This document shows positions 50,202 to 58,965 of a stretch of DNA of 64,000 nt, in pieces (the first letter of the stretch is position 1; each line of letters starts with the position of its first letter). The DNA comes from Xanthomonas sp. DAR 34887 (GTDB taxonomy: Bacteria; Pseudomonadota; Gammaproteobacteria; Xanthomonadales; Xanthomonadaceae), in the NCBI RefSeq assembly GCF_041245805.1, contig NZ_CP162490.1:4937001-5001000 (forward strand). The letters run 5' to 3'. The notes under the pieces are model-generated. The model worked only from the letters and a program-made list of their open reading frames with translations, was not told where the DNA came from and did no database searches. Position numbers and translations under genes: made by a program.

Positions 50202-50633
50202 TCAGTCGAGAACGACCAGATTCACGTCGATGTTGCCGCGGGTCGCGTTGGAGTACGGGCAGACCTGGTGCGCCTTGTCGACCAGCGCCTGCAACTCCTC
50301 GCGCGGCATGCCCGGCACCGCGATGCGCAGTTCCACCGCGATGCCGAAACCGCCCGGGATCTGGCCGATGCCGACACTGCCTTCGATGCTGACTTCGCCC
50401 GGCAGCTTCAGCTTGTCCTGCGCCGCTACCGCCTTCATCGCGCCGATGAAGCAGGCCGAATAGCCGGCCGCGAACAGCTGCTCCGGATTGGTGCCGTCGC
50501 CGCCAGCGCCGCCCAGTTCGCGCGGGGTCGACAGCTTCACGTCCAGCGCCTTGTCGGAGGACACGGCGCGGCCTTCGCGGCCGCCGGTCGCGGTGGCGTG
50601 GGCGGTGTAGAGGATCTTTTCGGGTGAGGCCAT
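50202..50633 (-). CDS. ohr: Organic hydroperoxide reductase Ohr
   Basis: 143 residues, the full OsmC/Ohr length. The two redox cysteines are in GYSACFIGAMK and AHQVCPYSNATRGN; the second motif is the Ohr hallmark. The start MASPEKILYTAHATATGGREGRA is typical. It reduces organic and fatty-acid hydroperoxides with lipoylated proteins as electron donors and works as a cytosolic dimer. It follows ohrR on the same strand, and its promoter region carries an OhrR-like operator. Confidence 0.96.
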   Translation of the reverse strand: MASPEKILYTAHATATGGREGRAVSSDKALDVKLSTPRELGGAGGDGTNPEQLFAAGYSACFIGAMKAVAAQDKLKLPGEVSIEGSVGIGQIPGGFGIAVELRIAVPGMPREELQALVDKAHQVCPYSNATRGNIDVNLVVLD

Positions 50634-50676
50634 GGTGGTTACTCCAGGTGAGGCGCGTCGCGCCGGTTGATTGACA

Positions 50677-50690
50677 GCTATTTAATAGCA
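50677..50690. promoter_or_regulatory. Candidate OhrR operator upstream of ohr
   Basis: GCTATTTAATAGCA is a near-palindromic AT-rich element in an otherwise GC-rich region, about 45 bases before the ohr start. Almost the same word (GCTATTTAATTGCA) precedes ohrR, as expected for a repressor controlling both. Confidence 0.6.
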
Positions 50691-50744
50691 CACTACTTAA
50701 TTAATGGAACGTCATGGCGCCAAGTCGATCTCGTGGCGATAGCA

Positions 50745-51212
50745 TCAGCCGCCGCCCAGGTTGCCGCGCAAGGTTTCCAGTTGCTGTTTGAGCTGGCGCA
50801 GGTCCTGCAGCGAGCACGCCGCCGCGCAGAACACCTGCTCGGGCACCGCGCTGGCCTTGTTGCGCAACGCGCGGCCGGCCGCGGTCAACCGCACCACGAC
50901 CTGGCGTTCGTCGTCGGCCGAGCGTTCGCGCGTGACCAGGCCGCTGGCCTGCAGCCGCTTCAACAGCGGCGTCAGCGTGGCCGAATCCAGGAACAACCGC
51001 TCGCCGATCGCCCCGACCGTGCGTGCGTCCTCTTCCCACAGCACCAGCATCACCAGGTACTGCGGATAGGTCAGGTCCAGCGTCTTCAGCAGGCCGCGGT
51101 AGAGCTTGTGCATCGCCAGGTTGGCCGAGTACAGCGCGAAGCACAGCTGCTGATCCAACTGCAGCGCCGCCTCGCGGCTGGGGATCTCGGCAGGGGTGCG
51201 TTTCTTCGGCAT
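50745..51212 (-). CDS. ohrR: OhrR, MarR-family organic-peroxide-sensing repressor
   Basis: 155 residues. MarR winged-helix features include LDLTYPQYLVMLVLWEEDARTVGAIGERLFLDSATLTPLLKRL. The sensing cysteine C24 is in LCFALYSANLAMHKLYR, and C129 and C133 lie near the C-terminus; a reactive cysteine at about 22 and a resolving one at about 127 are known from Xanthomonas OhrR (two-cysteine type). Oxidation by organic hydroperoxide releases it from DNA and induces ohr. Confidence 0.95.
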   Translation of the reverse strand: MPKKRTPAEIPSREAALQLDQQLCFALYSANLAMHKLYRGLLKTLDLTYPQYLVMLVLWEEDARTVGAIGERLFLDSATLTPLLKRLQASGLVTRERSADDERQVVVRLTAAGRALRNKASAVPEQVFCAAACSLQDLRQLKQQLETLRGNLGGG

Positions 51213-51225
51213 GAGCGCAATTTAC

Positions 51226-51246
51226 ATAGCGCGCTATTTAATTGCA
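51226..51246. promoter_or_regulatory. Candidate OhrR operator upstream of ohrR
   Basis: The perfect 12-base palindrome ATAGCGCGCTAT (51226-51237) overlaps GCTATTTAATTGCA (51233-51246), the word shared with the ohr promoter. It lies 14 bases before the ohrR start, suitable for autorepression. Confidence 0.6.
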
Positions 51247-51346
51247 AGCACTTTTTATAGCTCGCGCCAGTCGGCGCGTGCGCCGTTTCGCACGCGGTCG
51301 TCGGCCCGGACCGGAATGCGATGTCTGCCGGCTGCATTGCTTCGTT

Positions 51347-51423
51347 GGTCGCGGCTGAAGCCGCTCCTACAGAAGCCGCGGCTGACTGACTGGGTGCACT
51401 GTAGGAGCGGCTTCAGCCGCGAC
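51347..51423. repeat. REP pair, outward arrangement
   Basis: GGTCGCGGCTGAAGCCGCTCC comes first and GTAGGAGCGGCTTCAGCCGC second, so the cores are in the opposite order from most pairs in this window. Lies between zapE and ohrR. Confidence 0.75.
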
Positions 51424-51559
51424 GAACGCAAGCGGCAACGCCCCGTTTCGCCACAGCGTCGCAGCCCAGGACCAAGTCCACAGGAAGCCGGTATCCAGAA
51501 AGAGGCCTGGCGAGAAGCGGCATGCCGCCCTCTCGCCAAGGCGATAACCCCACCCGGCC

Positions 51560-52657
51560 CTACGCGCGGTGCGCGGTCGCCAGATACTCGGCGCTCTGCA
51601 TCTCGATCAGGCGCGAGGCGGTGCGCTCGAAGGCGCCGGCCAGGCGTTCGCCGCTGTACAGCTGCGGCGGCGGGTCCTGCGCGGTGCAGACCAGGTTGAC
51701 CTGGCGGTCGTACAGCTCGTCGATCAGATTGACGAACCGCCGCGCCGCGTCTTCGTTCCTGCGGTCGAAGTGCGGGATGCCGCCGAGCAGCACGGTGTTG
51801 AACTCGCGCGCGATCTCGATGTAGTCGGACGGCCCGCGCGGGCCTTCGCACAGCGCGGCGAAATCGAACCAGGCGATGCTCTTGCCGCGGCCGCGCACCG
51901 GGATCTTGCGCGCCTCGATGACGATGTTGCCGCTGCGTGCGGCGTCGTTGCCGCTGAGTTCGCCCCAGCGCCCGTGCAGCCACGCGTCGGACTGCGCGTC
52001 CAGCGGCGCGCGGTACACCGGCGAGCGGGTCAGCGCACGCATGCGGTAATCCTCGGTGCCTTCGGCGTACAGCTCCACGCAGTATTTCTGCAGCAGCGCG
52101 ATCGCCGGCAGGAAGCTCTCGCGCTGCAGGCCGTTGAGATACAGGTTCTGCGGCGCGGTGTTGGAGGTGGTGACCAGGGTCACGCCCTCGGCGAACAGGC
52201 GCTCCAGCAGCCGTGCCAGCAGCATCGCGTCGCCGATGTCGGTGACGAAGAATTCGTCCAGCACCAGCACGCGCAGTTGACTGCGCCATTCCTGCGCGAT
52301 CTTGGCCAGCGGGTCGCTCTGCCCGGCGTGCTCGCGCAAGCGCTCGTGCACGCCGCGCATGAAACGGTGGAAGTGGGTGCGGTACTTCTGCTCGATCGGC
52401 AGGCCGTCGTAGAACAGGTCGACCAGGAAGGTCTTGCCGCGGCCCACGCCGCCCCAGAAATACAGGCCGCGCACCGGCTCGGGCTTCTTCCAGAACGCGG
52501 CCAGGCGGTCCAGCCAGCCGTCCTGGTCGCTGTCCACGATCTCGGCGTGGATGCGGTCCAGTTCGGCCAGCGCGGCGTGCTGCGCCGGGTCGTCGCGCCA
52601 GTCGCCGCGCGCCACGCCGTCGGCGTAGCGTTGCGAGGGCGTGGCGGCGGCGCTCAT
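51560..52657 (-). CDS. zapE: Cell division ATPase ZapE (AFG1/LACE1 family)
   Basis: 365 residues from the ATG at 52657; another ATG lies 12 codons upstream. Walker A is in GLYFWGGVGRGKTFLVDLF, and Walker B in LRVLVLDEFFVTDIGDAM. The ZapE-type segment HFHRFMRGVHERLREH lies between them, and the C-terminal part has LVCTAQDPPPQLY. ZapE interacts with FtsZ at constriction and is linked to membrane-protein and respiratory quality control. It is next to a hydrolase gene on the same strand. Confidence 0.93.
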   Translation of the reverse strand: MSAAATPSQRYADGVARGDWRDDPAQHAALAELDRIHAEIVDSDQDGWLDRLAAFWKKPEPVRGLYFWGGVGRGKTFLVDLFYDGLPIEQKYRTHFHRFMRGVHERLREHAGQSDPLAKIAQEWRSQLRVLVLDEFFVTDIGDAMLLARLLERLFAEGVTLVTTSNTAPQNLYLNGLQRESFLPAIALLQKYCVELYAEGTEDYRMRALTRSPVYRAPLDAQSDAWLHGRWGELSGNDAARSGNIVIEARKIPVRGRGKSIAWFDFAALCEGPRGPSDYIEIAREFNTVLLGGIPHFDRRNEDAARRFVNLIDELYDRQVNLVCTAQDPPPQLYSGERLAGAFERTASRLIEMQSAEYLATAHRA

Positions 52658-52718
52658 CGGCGCATGCCCGGGCGGCGCCCTGCCGGCGGCCATGCGGCCG
52701 CCCGACCATGTACCGCGC

Positions 52719-53384
52719 TCACGCCTGCTTCGCCGGCAGCCATGCCTTGACCCCGTGCTGCAAGGCGCCGCGCAGGTCGATCAGCTTGCGGTGGAAGAAA
52801 TGGCTGGTGTCGGGCATGCGCACCAGCTCGGGCTGCTGCTCCAGCGTTTCCAGCCAGTCGTAGACGGCCTGCGGATCGACGATCTCGTCGGCGTCGCCCT
52901 GGATCACCAGCCACTGCGGCGGCGGTTCCACGCCGGCGAAGTCCCAGCGCCCGGCGGGCGGCGCGATCGACACCAGCGCCTGCGGCTGCAGCGCGGCGCT
53001 GGCGCGCAGCGACACGTAGGCGCCGAAGCTGAAGCCGGCCAGCCACAGCGCATCGTGCGGGCGCTGCGCGCGCACCCAGGCGGCCACCGCGGCCAGATCC
53101 TGTTGTTCGCCGTCGCCATGGTCGAAACTGCCGGCCGAGGCGCCGACGCTGCGGAAGTTGAAGCGCACCACGTGCACGCCGAGTTCGCGCAGCGCGCGCG
53201 CGACCATCGTCACCACTTTGTTGTGCATGGTGCCGCCCTCGGTGGACAGCGGGTGGCAGACGATCGCGGTGACCGGCAACGCGGTCACCTCGGCATCGGG
53301 CAGATCGACCGCGGCCTCGATCGGGCCGGCGGGGCCGTCCAGCGTCAACGCGCCGGATTCTGTGGGGAAAGCGGGAGAGGTCAT
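52719..53384 (-). CDS. Alpha/beta hydrolase (COG2945-like)
   Basis: 221 residues. The early strand-loop IVCHPLSTEGGTMHNKVV is the COG2945 signature. Nucleophile S119 is in GFSFGAYVSL, and the acid and base lie in GDADEIVDP and DTSHFFHRK. There is no signal peptide, so it is cytosolic. The substrate is unknown. It starts close to a divergent transporter gene and ends 61 bases before zapE. Confidence 0.87.
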   Translation of the reverse strand: MTSPAFPTESGALTLDGPAGPIEAAVDLPDAEVTALPVTAIVCHPLSTEGGTMHNKVVTMVARALRELGVHVVRFNFRSVGASAGSFDHGDGEQQDLAAVAAWVRAQRPHDALWLAGFSFGAYVSLRASAALQPQALVSIAPPAGRWDFAGVEPPPQWLVIQGDADEIVDPQAVYDWLETLEQQPELVRMPDTSHFFHRKLIDLRGALQHGVKAWLPAKQA

Positions 53385-53417
53385 GCGCTCATAATAGCGG
53401 GGCTGGGTGCAGGCCAC

Positions 53418-54332
53418 ATGCAGGCCGCGCGCACGCAGCGTTCTCTTCCCCGACCGGATCCCCTGCGCGTGGCGTTCGTTCTTCTGAGTGTGATGTGCAG
53501 CGTGCTGGTCTCGGCGCTGCTGAAGTTGGCGCCGCGGCGGCGGATCGACCTGGCCCAGGCGGTGACCTGGAACTATCTGGCGGCGGCGCTGCTGTGCGCG
53601 GCGTTGCTGCACCCGCCCCTGGCCACGCTGCGCAGCGCGCAGGCGCCGTGGGCGGCGCTGCTGGGCCTGGCGCTGCTGCTGCCGGCGCTGTTCCTGGTGC
53701 TGGGCCGCGCGGTGGCGCTGGCCGGCATCGTGCGCACCGACGCGGCGCAGCGCTTGTCGCTGCTGCTGTCGCTGGCGGCCGCGTTCGCGCTGTTCGGCGA
53801 GCGCGCCAACGGCTACAAGCTGGCCGGGCTGGCGCTGGGCCTGCTGGCCATCGCCGGCATCGTGCACCGGCCCGGACCGACACCGGCCGGCGCCGCGCGC
53901 GCCGCGCCATGGCTGCTGCTGGTGTGGGCCGGCTTCGCCGTGATCGACGTGCTGCTCAAACGCATCGCCCAGGCCGGCACGCCGTTCGCCGCCTCGCTGC
54001 TGGTGGCCTTCGCGATCGCCTTCGTGCTGCTGCTCGGCATGCAGCTGTGGCGGCACCTGCGCGGCAGCGCGCCGCTGGCCTGGCGCAACGTGGGCGCCGG
54101 CTTGCTGCTGGGCACGCTCAACTTCGGCAACATCGCGTTCTACGTGCGCGCGCACCAGGCGCTGCCGGACAGCCCGGCGGTGGTGTTCGCGGCGATGAAC
54201 CTGGGCGTGATCGTGCTGGGCGCGCTGCTCGGCGTGCTGGCCTTCGGCGAGAAGACCAGCGCCTGGAATCGCGCGGGCCTGGTGGCGGCGCTGTTGGCGA
54301 TCGTGCTGATCGCGGCTGGGGCGCGCGGGTAG
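53418..54332 (+). CDS. EamA/DMT-superfamily transporter
   Basis: 304 residues from the ATG at 53418; a GTG at 53469 would give 287 residues and begin right at the first membrane helix. About ten helices are predicted in two halves (RIDLAQAVTWNYLAAALLCAALL in the first; FGNIAFYVRAHQALPDSPAVVF in the second). EamA proteins export or import small metabolites; the substrate is unknown. The upstream gap to the divergent hydrolase is only 33-84 bases. Confidence 0.83.
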   Translation: MQAARTQRSLPRPDPLRVAFVLLSVMCSVLVSALLKLAPRRRIDLAQAVTWNYLAAALLCAALLHPPLATLRSAQAPWAALLGLALLLPALFLVLGRAVALAGIVRTDAAQRLSLLLSLAAAFALFGERANGYKLAGLALGLLAIAGIVHRPGPTPAGAARAAPWLLLVWAGFAVIDVLLKRIAQAGTPFAASLLVAFAIAFVLLLGMQLWRHLRGSAPLAWRNVGAGLLLGTLNFGNIAFYVRAHQALPDSPAVVFAAMNLGVIVLGALLGVLAFGEKTSAWNRAGLVAALLAIVLIAAGARG

Positions 54333-54352
54333 CGGTGTGCTGCGACAGGATC

Positions 54353-54426
54353 TGTCGCGGCTGAAGCCGCTCCTACAGTGCGCCCATCCGGCGCCTGGAC
54401 TCCTGTAGGAGCGGCTTCAGCCGCGA
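54353..54426. repeat. REP pair, outward arrangement
   Basis: Two REP cores lie in the order GCGGCTGAAGCCGC then GCGGCTTCAGCCGC with 31 bases between, between the transporter and the convergent GTPase gene. Confidence 0.75.
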
Positions 54427-54463
54427 CGAACGAAGCGCGAAGGCCTCACGTGCAGAGCGAGCC

Positions 54464-55789
54464 TCAGCGCCGCCACGCCGGGAATGGATCGGCCAGCGCC
54501 CGCCAGGCCAGCGGCCCGCGCCCCAGCTCGGCGTCGTCGAGCAGGCAGGCATCGAGTTCGGCGCGCACCCGCGCGGCGTCCAGATCGACGCCGATCACCG
54601 CCAGCTCCTGGCGGCGGTCGCCCCACAGCGGATGCCACAGCGCGCGTAGCGCCGCGTATTCGCGCGCATCGCCCACCTCCTCGGCGCGCGGCGGCGGCGC
54701 GCTCCAGCACGCGCTGTGCTGCCGCTGCCAGCCCAGTTCGCTATACGGCAGCGGTCGTGGCGGCAGCGGCAGCGGCGTATCCAACAGGCCCCGCTCGACG
54801 CGTTCGCGCGCGGCGTACCAGAAGCCGGCGGCCTGGGTCTGGGTGGCCGCGCCGGCGATCGACAGTTCGCCGACCCAGTCCATGCGGCTGGCCAGCCAGA
54901 AGAAACCCTTGCTGCGGACCACGTCGCGCAGGCCGTGCTGTGCCAGCCGCGCGAAGCGCAATGGATGGAACGGACGCCGTGCGCGGTAGACGAAACTGCC
55001 GATGCCGAACTGCTCGGTCTCCGGCGCGTGTTCGCCGCGCAGCGCCTGCATCCAGCCCGGTGCCAGCTGCGCGCGCACGAAATCGAACCGGCCGGTGTCC
55101 AGCACCACGTCCAGCGGCACGTCGCCGTGGCTGGCTTCGACGATGCGCGCGTCGCGATTGAGCGCGCGCAGCACCGCGCGGGTCCGCGCCACCGTGGCCG
55201 CGGTGGCCAGGTCGCATTTGCCGATCACGATCACGTCGGCGAATTCGATCTGCTCCACCAGCAGGTTGACCAAGCCGCGCTCGTCGTCGTCGCCAGCCTG
55301 CAGGCCACGCGCGGCCAGGCGTTCGGCCGAGCCGAAATCACGCAGGAAGCTCACCGCATCGACCACGGTGAGCATGGTGTCCAGCCGCGCCACGTCGGCC
55401 AGGCTGCGGCCGTGCTCGTCGCGCACCGCGAACGTGGCCGCGACCGGCATCGGCTCGGAGATGCCGGTGGATTCGATCAACAGGTAATCGTAGCGGCCGC
55501 TGTCGGCCAGGCGCTGCACTTCCTGGCGCAGGTCCTCGCGCAACGTGCAGCAGATGCAGCCGTTGCTGAACTCGACCAGGGTCTCCTCGGTACGGCTGAG
55601 CGCGGCACCGCCGTCGCGGATCAGCGCCGCATCGATGTTGATTTCGCTCATGTCGTTGACGATCACCGCCACGCGGCGGCCGTCGCGGTTGCGCAGCACG
55701 CGGTTGAGCAAGGTGGTCTTGCCGGCGCCGAGGAAGCCGGACAGGACGGTGACGGGGAGGCGGCGGTCGAGCACGGCGGGCATTGGCAT
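54464..55789 (-). CDS. COG0523 (CobW/ZigA-type) GTPase, probable zinc metallochaperone
   Basis: 441 residues from the ATG at 55789. The G-domain has Walker A in VTVLSGFLGAGKTTLLNRVL, the metal motif CxCC in SNGCICCTLREDL, ESTGISEP (Walker B region) and VIGKCDL (NKxD position). The C-terminal CobW domain (about 260-400) follows. The length and CICC match zinc-linked members (ZigA/YciC/ZNG1-like), which hand zinc to proteins during starvation. A Zur-type box sits 21 bases upstream, supporting induction by low zinc. The divergent MerC-like gene shares that box. Confidence 0.87.
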   Translation of the reverse strand: MPMPAVLDRRLPVTVLSGFLGAGKTTLLNRVLRNRDGRRVAVIVNDMSEINIDAALIRDGGAALSRTEETLVEFSNGCICCTLREDLRQEVQRLADSGRYDYLLIESTGISEPMPVAATFAVRDEHGRSLADVARLDTMLTVVDAVSFLRDFGSAERLAARGLQAGDDDERGLVNLLVEQIEFADVIVIGKCDLATAATVARTRAVLRALNRDARIVEASHGDVPLDVVLDTGRFDFVRAQLAPGWMQALRGEHAPETEQFGIGSFVYRARRPFHPLRFARLAQHGLRDVVRSKGFFWLASRMDWVGELSIAGAATQTQAAGFWYAARERVERGLLDTPLPLPPRPLPYSELGWQRQHSACWSAPPPRAEEVGDAREYAALRALWHPLWGDRRQELAVIGVDLDAARVRAELDACLLDDAELGRGPLAWRALADPFPAWRR

Positions 55790-55809
55790 GGCGGCATGAC
55801 GTGGCGGAA

Positions 55810-55832
55810 GAAATGTTACTGTATAACACTTC
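55810..55832. promoter_or_regulatory. Zur-type box between COG0523 and MerC-like genes
   Basis: A 23-base near-palindrome beginning GAAATGTTAC and ending GTATAACACTTC fits the gammaproteobacterial Zur consensus (GAAATGTTATA-N-TATAACATTTC). It is centred between the two divergent starts, 18-21 bases from each, where it would repress both when zinc is plentiful. Confidence 0.75.
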
Positions 55833-55850
55833 AACACCGGAATCGCGCCC

Positions 55851-56225
55851 ATGAAATCCCTGCCCCAGCCGTTCTTCGATGCCTCCGCCGTCTTCCTGTC
55901 CGGGCTGTGCCTGCTGCATTGCCTGGCGCTGCCGTTGCTGGCCGCCGCCCTGCCGCTGTTCGGGGTATGGGCGCAGGCCGAATGGGTGCATGGGCTGTTC
56001 GTGGCGCTCGCGCTGCCCCTGGCCGGGCTGGCGCTATGGCGTGCGCAGCGGCAGCGGCCGCTGCCGTGGCCGCTGTGGACGACGGCCGTACTGGGCCTGT
56101 GCGGCCTGCTGGCCGGCGCGATCGGATTCCCCGGCGCGCAGGCCGAAACCCCGGTCACCGTGGCCGGCAGCCTGCTGCTGGCGAGCGCGCACCTATGGAA
56201 CTGGCGGCGCCATGGGCATCGGTAG
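55851..56225 (+). CDS. MerC-domain small membrane protein
   Basis: 124 residues with four predicted helices. The first carries the MerC signature SGLCLLHCLALPLL with C20, H23 and C24, a thiol/imidazole metal site within the membrane. Classical MerC imports Hg(II), but no other mer gene is nearby. With a Zur-type box 18 bases upstream shared with a zinc GTPase, zinc-related transport or sensing is the better inference. C-terminal helix ends NWRRHGHR. Confidence 0.8.
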   Translation: MKSLPQPFFDASAVFLSGLCLLHCLALPLLAAALPLFGVWAQAEWVHGLFVALALPLAGLALWRAQRQRPLPWPLWTTAVLGLCGLLAGAIGFPGAQAETPVTVAGSLLLASAHLWNWRRHGHR

Positions 56226-56227
56226 CC

Positions 56228-56424
56228 GGGATTGGGAATTCGGGATTTGGGATTGGTAAAGCAGGGAGTCGCGAGTTGGGAGACTGCGTCTCTCCACGCA
56301 TCAAGCCCCCCCACCCGGAGGCGCCAACCGCGATTGTGAGAGCCGAACTAAACGCCGCTGCGCTCAGCGAAAGTCGCAGCCGTGCGCTTTAACGAATCCC
56401 GCCATCCCCAATCCCCAATCCCGG
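56228..56424. repeat. Facing GGGATTGG-type repeats
   Basis: GGGATTGGGAATTCGGGATT (56228-56256) is matched by the inverted AATCCCGCCATCCCCAATCC run (56394-56424), with about 135 unassigned bases between, in the gap between convergent genes. Confidence 0.6.
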
Positions 56425-56427
56425 CCC

Positions 56428-58155
56428 TCAAAGCTCGAAGCCGAGCAGCAAGGGATCGTGATCGGAACTGCGCACGGGACCCGGCACGTTGCGGTCGCGA
56501 TAGCCGTCGGCGTCGGGCGCGTCGGCATTGATGTGCCATTCGGCGGCGCCGCGCAGCCGCGGTGCCAGCGCCGGGCTCAGCAGGGCATGGTCCAGGCGGC
56601 CGCTCAAGCCCTTGTAGATGAAGCTGTAAGGCTGCTCGACATGCGCTTGCGCCAACGCATCGCGCCAGCCGGCGTCGCGCAGCAGGCGCAGCGGGTCTTC
56701 CATCGCGTAGGCGTTGAAGTCGCCCAGCAGCACGCTGGCGCTGCTGCCGCTGCCGGTGGGATCGGTGCGCAGCCACGCATCCAGGCGCCGCGCGGAGTCG
56801 GTGCGGGTGGCGTTCCAGCAGCCCTGGCCATCGCCGCGGTCGGCATCGTCGGCAGCCGCCTCGCCGCAGCCCTTGGACTTGAAGTGGTTGGCGACGACCA
56901 CGAACGGCTGCCCGTTGCCGCGCCGGAACGCCTGCGCCAGCGGTACCCGGCTGTGCGCGGCGAACGGGCCGCCTTCCAGCACCGCCGGCTTGCCGACCGG
57001 GCTGACCCGCGAGGCGCGGTAGATCAGGCCGACCCGGATCGGGTTGTCGCCCGGCCCGCGCCCGGCATCGACGAAGCGCCAGTCGCCGCCGTCGCCGGCA
57101 TTGAGTGCGGTTACCAACGTGGCGATCGCCGAGGTCGGCCCATACCCGTCGTTCTCCAGTTCCATCAGCGCGGCGACATCGGCCTGCAACGGACGGATGG
57201 TGGCGACCAGCTTGGCCAGCTGCGCCCGGAATTCGGCTGCGGTGCGCGCGCCGCGCAGGGTCGGGAAACCGCCGCCGCGGCCGTCGCCGTTGAAGAAGTT
57301 CTCCAGGTTGAACGCGGCCACGCGCAGCGTGCCGGCGACCTGCGGCGGCGCCGGCACCGGCGCCGCGGTCAGCTGCAACGGCGCGGTCGGATACAGCCGC
57401 GCCGCCCCATCGACCACGCCGCCGACGATGCCTTCCATCCCCTGCAGCGTGGTGCCGGCGCGCAGCGTCGCGGCGGTTTCGCCGGTGCCCAGATAGGCGG
57501 GCAGGCTGTCGGGCGCGTGCGCGCCGGCGTCGCCCAGCAGCAGCAGGCGCCGCGCATTGTCGGCATTCGCCGCGGCCAACTCGGCGCTGCCCGGCGCGGC
57601 GATCTCGGAGGGCTGCCACAGGCGCCCGCCGAAGGCGACGCCGAGTACGCCGGCCTTGGCCAGCGCATCGGTATCGACCACGGTCAGCGGCGCATCGATG
57701 CGCACGCGCATGCCCGCCAGCGCCGACCAATCGGCCGGTACGGCGTCGAGCACCTGCAGCGGCAGCGGCTGCGCGCGCGCCAGCACGGTATGCCCGGCGG
57801 CGCGCACGCTGCGCCCGGCGAACGGCGTGCCCGCGGACGCCGGGCTCGGCGCGCGCCGCGGCGCCAGCTCGCCCCAGACCCGCACCCGGTCGCCCGGTAC
57901 CAGCGTGGCGTCGGGATCGCCTTGCACCAGCAGCGCGTCGGCGGTGAGCGGATCGCCGTCGCCGGCGTCCTGCACCAGATAACCGTCGCCGCCGGCCTGC
58001 ACGCGCGCGGTGACCACGCCTTCGAACACCACGCCCTGCGCGCTGTCGGCCGGCCGCAGCTGCCCGATCGGCACCATCTGCGGCGGCGTCAACGCCTGCG
58101 CGGCGGGTGCGCCGGCAACCAGCAGCAACGCCAATATCGGGGGCAACAGGCGCAT
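56428..58155 (-). CDS. Secreted endonuclease/exonuclease/phosphatase-family nuclease (ExeM/NucH-like)
   Basis: 575 residues from the ATG at 58155 (GGAGAG ribosome site). A signal peptide (ILALLLVAGAPAAQALT) precedes an OB-fold-like region (VVFEGVVTARV...GDRVRVWGEL). A DNase I-like domain (about 275-575) follows with LRVAAFNLENFF, a metal-binding Glu in ALMELENDGYG, VVANHFKSKG, LLGDFNAY and a final SSDHDPLLL. These match the extracellular ExeM/NucH nucleases, which degrade DNA outside the cell, for example in biofilms. The N-terminal lamin-tail domain of some relatives is absent. Confidence 0.88.
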   Translation of the reverse strand: MRLLPPILALLLVAGAPAAQALTPPQMVPIGQLRPADSAQGVVFEGVVTARVQAGGDGYLVQDAGDGDPLTADALLVQGDPDATLVPGDRVRVWGELAPRRAPSPASAGTPFAGRSVRAAGHTVLARAQPLPLQVLDAVPADWSALAGMRVRIDAPLTVVDTDALAKAGVLGVAFGGRLWQPSEIAAPGSAELAAANADNARRLLLLGDAGAHAPDSLPAYLGTGETAATLRAGTTLQGMEGIVGGVVDGAARLYPTAPLQLTAAPVPAPPQVAGTLRVAAFNLENFFNGDGRGGGFPTLRGARTAAEFRAQLAKLVATIRPLQADVAALMELENDGYGPTSAIATLVTALNAGDGGDWRFVDAGRGPGDNPIRVGLIYRASRVSPVGKPAVLEGGPFAAHSRVPLAQAFRRGNGQPFVVVANHFKSKGCGEAAADDADRGDGQGCWNATRTDSARRLDAWLRTDPTGSGSSASVLLGDFNAYAMEDPLRLLRDAGWRDALAQAHVEQPYSFIYKGLSGRLDHALLSPALAPRLRGAAEWHINADAPDADGYRDRNVPGPVRSSDHDPLLLGFEL

Positions 58156-58250
58156 GCGATCACTCTCCTCAGCGCGCCGGCACGCAGCCGGTCGCGAATA
58201 CGAACGCGCCGCCCGGAGGCGGCGCTGGAAAAACCCACAGGATGGCCAGG

Positions 58251-58769
58251 TTACTTCAGGTTGGACAGCATCCAATCGACCGTGGCGTGGATCTGCGCTT
58301 CGCTGAGCGCCGGGTTGCCGCCCTTGGGCGGCATGATTCCGCCATCGGGGCCGGTATAGCCCTCGATCGCGTGCTTGTACAGCGTGTCCTTGCCTTGCGC
58401 GATGCGCGCATCCCAGTGCGAATGGTCCAGGGTCGGCGCCTTGCCGACGCCGGTGGTATGGCAGGCCGTGCACAGGTTGTTGAAGATCACCTTGCCGTCG
58501 GTGGTGCCGCCGTAGGCGACCTGCGCCGAGGCCTTGGCCAGTGCCGCCGCCTGCGCGGCGGCCTGCGCCGCCGCGCCGGTGCTGCCGGCATACACCGCGC
58601 CCGCCGGGGCGATGCGTTCCTCGGTGCGCTTGAGCGCCACCGGCGACACCTCCGGCGGGATCGCCCGCTGCAGGTAAGCCGCGAACGCGATCAGCCCGAG
58701 GGTGATGACGACCAACAGGCCGATCACCATCGAGAACCGCTTGAGAAATTCGAGGTCGTAATTCCGCAC
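58251..58769 (-). CDS. Cytochrome c5-family protein, membrane anchored
   Basis: 172 residues from a GTG at 58769 preceded by AGGGG; this start gives MRNYDLEFLKRF followed by one membrane helix (13-33). An Ala-rich linker leads to a single heme domain with C100-T-A-C103-H104 and the axial Met in GIMPPKGGNP (M146). It is a periplasmic electron carrier held in the inner membrane. Cytochrome c5 types donate electrons to terminal oxidases or nitrate-linked enzymes; the partner is not visible here. Confidence 0.9.
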   Translation of the reverse strand: MRNYDLEFLKRFSMVIGLLVVITLGLIAFAAYLQRAIPPEVSPVALKRTEERIAPAGAVYAGSTGAAAQAAAQAAALAKASAQVAYGGTTDGKVIFNNLCTACHTTGVGKAPTLDHSHWDARIAQGKDTLYKHAIEGYTGPDGGIMPPKGGNPALSEAQIHATVDWMLSNLK

Positions 58770-58965
58770 ATCACACCCCTTTGGCACGTGGTGACCGGAC
58801 CACCGCTACGCGGCCGAGTATAGCCAGCGTTTGCCGCGCACGGCAGCCCGCCGATGCGGCGAATCGCAGACGATGCGTGCTGCATCGCAGCAGTTTTGCC
58901 GCGCGCCGGGGCATGGGCACCGGCATTTCGGCTGTCCTGATGACGATGTGGCGCGGCAAACGCCG

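Noticed and set aside
55851..56225. Mercury resistance locus
   Set aside because: Only a MerC-like protein is present; merR, merT, merP and merA are absent and the promoter carries a Zur-type rather than a MerR-type site.
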